Shown here in pieces: positions 60,018 to 64,000 of a stretch of DNA of 64,000 nt. Made by a program: the position numbers and the translations under genes. The stretch covers positions 16,920 through 80,919 of the forward strand of contig JABDFJ010000002.1 of the NCBI GenBank assembly GCA_013286645.1, given 5' to 3'. The notes under the pieces were generated by a model, which was given only the letters and a program-made list of their open reading frames with translations, was not told the origin of the DNA and made no database searches. The stretch is from Chlamydiota bacterium. Lineage in GTDB: Bacteria > Chlamydiota > Chlamydiia > Chlamydiales > Parachlamydiaceae. The stretch's first letter is position 1. The number at the start of each line of letters is the position of its first letter.

Positions 60018-61469
60018 TTATTGCTCGTCTTGTCCAAGGGTGTAACCAGGGTGTCCATCAAAGGTACAAAGATGCTCGGTATGCGTAAAATCAATCCCTT
60101 TCTCTGCTAACAGATGCATTAACTTGGCGATTTGCAGATGGGTGAGAGGTTGACCTTTTTTACTAGACATAAAACGGCAACGCCAGCTGTCAATACATGC
60201 GGTCTCAGGCATTTTGTCCGGCCACACTTTCACCCCTCGATTGCTAATCATAGTCAGTTTTATATCTTTTAAGTCTAATGAAGCTAGTGACTTATGTAAA
60301 TGTTCCACAGATTCTGTGGATTCAATAAAGACATCGATGCCGACAGTTTCTTTTTTTAAGGCGTGTGTTTTGTGGTGATGTTTTTTGGTGAGATGTTTGG
60401 CCTCCCCATAGTGTGCAACTTTTAAGCTATGGGGTTTTTTGCCCAAGCGTTGAATGACAGCTTGGGCGAATTCTTTGGTACCAACCTTTTGTTTACTCGT
60501 GTTGGGTTTGAAGATGTCATAGGTATGAATTCCTTCTTCCAGAGTACATAGCCACGCATTATGGACGGCACTTGCCGCTTCAGGTAAACCTACGTGTGTC
60601 AGCATAAGCACCGAAGCCAAGATCAACCCTGATGGGTTGGCCAAATTCTGGCCTGCGCGGCGTGGGGCGGACCCATGAATGGCTTCAAACATAGCGCCAT
60701 GTTCGCCAATGTTGGCAGACCCAGCAAGGCCGACAGATCCAGCGATTTGAGCAGCAACATCGGAAAGGATATCTCCATAAAGGTTGGGCATGACAATCAC
60801 ATCGAAAGCTTCTGGTGTATCGGCCAATTTGGCAGCGCCAATGTCGACGATCCAATGCTCGTTTTCGATATCTGGATATTCAGCTGCAATTTCAGTGAAG
60901 GTTTTGTGGAATAAACCGTCGGACAATTTGAGAATATTGTCTTTGGTGAAGCAAGTGACTTTTTTACGCCCATAGATGCGCGCATAATCAAAAGCATAGC
61001 GGATGATTTTTTCGCAGCCGGGGCGACTGATGATTTTCAAAGCATGGACACAATCGGCAGTTTGGCGGTATTCGATGCCTGTGTAAAGATCTTCTTCATT
61101 TTCTCTGACGATGACCACATCCATTTTGGGATGTTTGGTTTCTACAAAAGGGGAATATGACACACAAGGGCGCACGTTGGCATAAAGGCCAAGCGATGTG
61201 CGGATGGTGACATTAAGGCTTTTGAATCCGCCCCCTTGAGGTGTTGTGATAGGAGCTTTCAAAAACCCTTTACTCGTGCGGATCGATTCCCATGTGGAGG
61301 GTTCGATACCTGAAGGAAAGCCGCGTAAGTAGACTTTTTCGCCGATTTCGACTTTTGTGAAGCTTAAAGGGGCCTTGGTGGCTTTGAGAATTTGCAAGGT
61401 GGCATCCATAATTTCTGGACCGATGCCATCTCCTTCAGCAATAGTGATTGGAATGAGATGCGCTACCAT
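60018..61469 (-). CDS. icd: Isocitrate dehydrogenase with C-terminal extension
   Basis: TCA cycle enzyme; 483 residues. Catalytic core: AEGDGIGPEIMDATLQI, SLNVTIRTSLGLYANVRP (isocitrate-binding Ser/Arg), RENEEDLYTGIEYRQT, MPNLYGDILSDVAA and the coenzyme loop HGSAPRRAGQNLANP. The extra 140 residues at the C-terminus resemble those of the Thermus/Rickettsia-type enzyme. GGAGG precedes the ATG. Chlamydiaceae lack this enzyme, so the organism has a fuller TCA cycle. Confidence 0.94.
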   Translation of the reverse strand: MVAHLIPITIAEGDGIGPEIMDATLQILKATKAPLSFTKVEIGEKVYLRGFPSGIEPSTWESIRTSKGFLKAPITTPQGGGFKSLNVTIRTSLGLYANVRPCVSYSPFVETKHPKMDVVIVRENEEDLYTGIEYRQTADCVHALKIISRPGCEKIIRYAFDYARIYGRKKVTCFTKDNILKLSDGLFHKTFTEIAAEYPDIENEHWIVDIGAAKLADTPEAFDVIVMPNLYGDILSDVAAQIAGSVGLAGSANIGEHGAMFEAIHGSAPRRAGQNLANPSGLILASVLMLTHVGLPEAASAVHNAWLCTLEEGIHTYDIFKPNTSKQKVGTKEFAQAVIQRLGKKPHSLKVAHYGEAKHLTKKHHHKTHALKKETVGIDVFIESTESVEHLHKSLASLDLKDIKLTMISNRGVKVWPDKMPETACIDSWRCRFMSSKKGQPLTHLQIAKLMHLLAEKGIDFTHTEHLCTFDGHPGYTLGQDEQ

Positions 61470-61570
61470 AAAATACCTCCCGCAAGTTTTCGGAATTACC
61501 TCTTGAGCCTAATGCTTCTCGTCATTTAAAATCTAATAGGTCTACCTACTCTATATAATAAGGCGTGTTT

Positions 61571-62530
61571 ATGTTAAAAGAGCTATTTGAAAAAGAAAGA
61601 GAATTGCTAAACCATTTCTTTGATCACCTAGATCTTGCCTCTTGCGAGCAGTTATTTGAACTAATAAAAAAATGCAACGGCGTGGTGATTATTACAGGTA
61701 TTGGAAAAAGCAGTTTGGTGGCTGAGAAAATTGCTCTTACGATGACATCAACCGGATCGCGCGCATTCTTTTTATCTCCGACCAATGCGCTGCATGGCGA
61801 TATTGGCATCGTCACAAAAAATGATATCTTCTTGATGATTAGCAAAAGTGGAGAAAGTGAAGAGCTGCTTCAAATGGTTCCGTATCTGCGCAATAAAGGC
61901 GTTAAATTGGTGGCGATTGTCAATAACCGGGAAAGTCGGCTAGCTAAAGCTGCTGATTTATGTGTCGCTTTGCCTATGGAGCGGGAGTTGTGTCCTTTTG
62001 ATATGGTGCCTACCACATCATCTGTGACACAAATGATCTTTGGCGATGTGTTGGCGGTGGCGTTGATGACAGATAAAAAATTCAGTCTTTTAGACTATGC
62101 GATGAACCATCCGGCCGGAAAAATCGGTCGTAGCCTCATCCTGCGTGTTAAAGACCTCATGCTTGTAGGTAAAGATATTCCTCTCTGTCAGCCCCATGAC
62201 ACGCTGGTAGAGACTTTAGTTGAGTTGTCGAATAAAAAGTGTGGCTGTGTGATGGTAGTAAATGCAGAAAAGGTGCTGATGGGGATTTTTACTGATGGCG
62301 ATTTGCGTCGGGCCTTACAAAAGCATGGCTCTAATGCATTGGCCATTACGATGCACGATTTGATGACCAGTTCTCCTCGATATATCAATGCCGATGAATT
62401 GGCTAGCCAGGCTTTGTCTACCATGGAAGCCGATCAGAAGCGTCCTATCACAGTTTTGCCGGTGGTGAATGCCAGCCATCATGTGGTCGGCATCATCAGA
62501 ATGCACGACATCCTCCAATCAGGACTCTAA
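61571..62530 (+). CDS. kdsD: Arabinose-5-phosphate isomerase (KdsD/KpsF)
   Basis: Makes arabinose-5-P for KDO, an LPS sugar; 319 residues from ATG 61571 (AAGG 7 bases upstream). SIS domain with ITGIGKSSLVAEKIALTMTS, LHGDIGIVTKND and MISKSGESEELLQM. Two CBS domains follow (IPLCQPHDTLVETLVEL; MTSSPRYINADELASQ). Chlamydia has a kpsF homologue of this type. Divergent from icd. Confidence 0.93.
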   Translation: MLKELFEKERELLNHFFDHLDLASCEQLFELIKKCNGVVIITGIGKSSLVAEKIALTMTSTGSRAFFLSPTNALHGDIGIVTKNDIFLMISKSGESEELLQMVPYLRNKGVKLVAIVNNRESRLAKAADLCVALPMERELCPFDMVPTTSSVTQMIFGDVLAVALMTDKKFSLLDYAMNHPAGKIGRSLILRVKDLMLVGKDIPLCQPHDTLVETLVELSNKKCGCVMVVNAEKVLMGIFTDGDLRRALQKHGSNALAITMHDLMTSSPRYINADELASQALSTMEADQKRPITVLPVVNASHHVVGIIRMHDILQSGL

Positions 62531-62548
62531 GAGCGCATTGTTGCTGTG

Positions 62549-62648
62549 TTATACCCCTGAAAGGGGTGACGGCTTGTAGCCCAGGGTAAGCGACAGCGCA
62601 ACCCTGGGTAATTTATATTAGATATTGTACCCCAGAAAGGGGTACGGG
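62549..62648. repeat. Three-hairpin REP-like element, copy 2
   Basis: ATACCCCTGAAAGGGGTGA, then CCCAGGGTAAGCGACAGCGC closing on ACCCTGGG, then GTACCCCAGAAAGGGGTAC. Same order and spacing as 52711-52808. It stands 68 bases from the RAYT-type element, between convergent kdsD and the transposase. Confidence 0.85.
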
Positions 62649-62715
62649 CCTCACTAATTTCTTAGGCCGCTACCGCGGCAGGCTGCATATGCCCTGAATA
62701 TGTACATGTATTGTA

Positions 62716-63771
62716 TTGGGGTCAGGCTTGGTATTTGGGTATTCTTCTTTTTCGGTATTCAGTTAAAAGGATTCTGTAGCCAAAGGCGCATTTCCTCAAC
62801 GTTCTTAGCAGCTACCGGGTCGTCGGCAGTCTTGATTTCAAACCGGCTTGCAAGCTGGCTTAAGGTACTTAAATCTCTTCCTAGAATATTTGACAGGCTT
62901 GCTAAAGAAAGATAGTCTATTTCTCTTACAAAAAATGCCAATAATGCACGTGCGAAAGAGTTTTTTGCGTGTTTTCCGGGCATAGTCAGCTGTTCTCGAG
63001 TGATGTTATTTATTTCACAAACTTTCGTTACAAGATCAGCTAACTCTATTTTTTGTGGCTTTGCCAAGGATGCCGTTATCATGATTTCTTCAATGAATTC
63101 TTGATTACCAATGATTCCTGCATCGCAGCCCGATTTGAAATCGAATTCGGCTTCGACCCCTATTCCTTGCAAAACATAGCTTTCATAGTTTTTTACGGCG
63201 TTTGTTCCGTTGAAGTTAAATTTTTTTAAAACACGTCCTTTAGTCAGCCAATTCAACTCATCTAGTTCCATATAGGCTCTATGACTACTCCAGGCATATT
63301 GTTGAGGATGTGTGACTAATTTTGCGCGAACGGGATTGAGATGAATGTATCGTATAAGCTCCTTGTGATAGTCCTCATCGTCAACCAGAATAGATTTAAA
63401 TCGTCCTTGGAATAGATGTCCAACGCGCTTATACTTTCTATTGATATGACGTGTATAGCGAAAAGCAAGATGCTGCATAATGCGAGAAATGCTGATGTCA
63501 GCAACCTGGATGGCCAAATGAATGTGATTAGACATAAAACAAAAGGCTTCAATGGTGTGGCCAAAACGCTCTACACCTTGTTGCATGAGAAGGCACATTC
63601 TTGATTTATCGCCCTCGGAAAAAAAGATAGGCTGCTTATCATTGCCTCTGAGCATTACATGGTACATTGCGGTGGGAGTGTGAAATCTGTGTCGTCTTGC
63701 CATATTTCAAAGAATTTATAAGAAAGCTGCAAAGAATACAAGAAATACCCAAATGCCAAGCCTGACCCCAA
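62716..63771. mobile_element. RAYT-type (Y1 transposase) element with 28-base inverted ends
   Basis: The transposase gene is bracketed by TTGGGGTCAGGCTTGG... (62716-62743) and ...CCAAGCCTGACCCCAA (63744-63771), inverted with a single mismatch over 28 bases. A second AAGCCTGACCCCAAAGC copy lies at 63800-63816. This is the end sequence often seen with this transposase group. Confidence 0.85.
62759..63703 (-). CDS. REP-associated-type Y1 transposase with C-terminal helical domain
   Basis: 314 residues. Y1 domain: ARRHRFHTPTAMYHVMLRGN, HUH motif CFMSNHIHLAIQV (H60, H62) and catalytic Tyr119 in ELIRYIHLNPVRAKLV. GHLFQGRFKS is also typical of the RAYT branch. The C-terminal 100 residues (LADLVTKVCEINNITREQL, FFVREIDYLSLASLSNILGR) resemble the DnaA-type DNA-binding domain found fused to these transposases. 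Intact frame inside intact ends, so mobility is possible. Confidence 0.92.
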   Translation of the reverse strand: MARRHRFHTPTAMYHVMLRGNDKQPIFFSEGDKSRMCLLMQQGVERFGHTIEAFCFMSNHIHLAIQVADISISRIMQHLAFRYTRHINRKYKRVGHLFQGRFKSILVDDEDYHKELIRYIHLNPVRAKLVTHPQQYAWSSHRAYMELDELNWLTKGRVLKKFNFNGTNAVKNYESYVLQGIGVEAEFDFKSGCDAGIIGNQEFIEEIMITASLAKPQKIELADLVTKVCEINNITREQLTMPGKHAKNSFARALLAFFVREIDYLSLASLSNILGRDLSTLSQLASRFEIKTADDPVAAKNVEEMRLWLQNPFN

Positions 63772-64000
63772 AGCGCGGACTTTAGGGGACGTGCTGCGCA
63801 AGCCTGACCCCAAAGCTTCATGACCTCAAAGCTTGACCTGTAGCATAAAAGGATCCATGGCTACAGCCTCGGGCAATTGGCGACGTGCGTGAGGCCGTGA
63901 CACCGAGCGCGTCATGCATCGCTACCGCTCGCTGCGCGTGGCAGGCTGAAGCCGTGCCAAAACGAGCTCAGGCTGAAGCCTAAGCTACAGTGCTTTGCAC
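63757..64000. repeat. GC-rich end region of the RAYT element with further hairpins
   Basis: Contains two direct AAGCCTGACCCCAAAGC words (63758-63774, 63800-63816) and GC-rich inverted words toward the window end (GGCAGGCTGAAGCCGTGCC, CAGGCTGAAGCCTAAGC). No gene is seen. Base composition differs clearly from neighbouring genes, so it is likely imported with the element. Confidence 0.6.

Overview
This window looks like the chromosome of a chlamydia outside the family Chlamydiaceae, that is, an amoeba- or protist-associated 'environmental' chlamydia (Parachlamydiales). The main evidence is gene order. Several neighbour sets match the order I remember from Chlamydia: rpsL-rpsG-fusA-rpsJ, dxr-rseP, trmE-nth, sdhC-sdhA-sdhB, glmM-glmS, mnmG-lplA, rodA next to birA, and nifU-like/nifS-like/gpmA. 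Other features argue against Chlamydiaceae: an isocitrate dehydrogenase, a GmhA-type heptose isomerase, IS200-like transposases, toxin-antitoxin genes and many dispersed repeats. The genus cannot be fixed from the sequence alone.

Layout. 1-1700: two ATPases of an oligopeptide ABC importer. 1780-4900: two paralogous exported Lys/Pro-rich proteins. 5080-7000: a DUF378 membrane protein, an unknown protein and a PIN toxin-antitoxin pair. 7240-10740: the rpsL-rpsG-fusA-rpsJ translation operon, read leftward. 11057-14841: RdgB-like protein, Dxr and RseP. 15066-18687: a heterodimeric ABC exporter. 19109-21553: a Trp-rich exported protein and a UbiA-like membrane protein. 21587-22830: an IS200-like element with a tandem (two-domain) Y1 transposase. 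22833-24878: Nth and TrmE. 25148-27112: a eukaryotic-type tyrosine phosphatase. 27416-31057: succinate dehydrogenase, then tRNA-Ser(GGA). 31244-36166: an AT-rich accessory island with three Fic proteins, a candidate Inc-like membrane protein and a HepT/MntA pair. 36242-38282: hydrolase and PcnB. 38921-44959: GlmM, GlmS, a 29-residue basic protein, MnmG and LplA. 45348-47448: two glycosyltransferases that carry signal peptides. 47458-49955: a Zn/Mn-type ABC importer. 50038-56546: MORN protein, RodA, BirA, NifU-like, NifS-like and GpmA. 56971-62530: GmhA, LpxK, a dicarboxylate/glutamate symporter, isocitrate dehydrogenase and KdsD. 62716-63771: a RAYT-type transposase element.

The housekeeping genes form recognisable pathways: UDP-GlcNAc synthesis (GlmS, GlmM), LPS (GmhA, LpxK, KdsD), TCA cycle (Icd, SdhCAB), isoprenoid synthesis (Dxr) and tRNA modification (MnmG, TrmE). 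Candidate host-interaction genes are the tyrosine phosphatase, the Inc-like protein, the Lys/Pro-rich pair, the exported glycosyltransferases, the MORN protein and the Fic proteins.

The least explained feature is a set of intergenic elements built as concentric inverted repeats. Their arms are made of short repeated words (AAAGGC/TAAAGGC, GCGAAG, GGGCACG, GTCCAT, ACAGAG). At least ten sites carry them. Two further lines stand out: the NifS-like and NifU-like pair appear to have lost the residues needed for cysteine desulfurase and scaffold chemistry, and one transposase is a fused pseudo-dimer.
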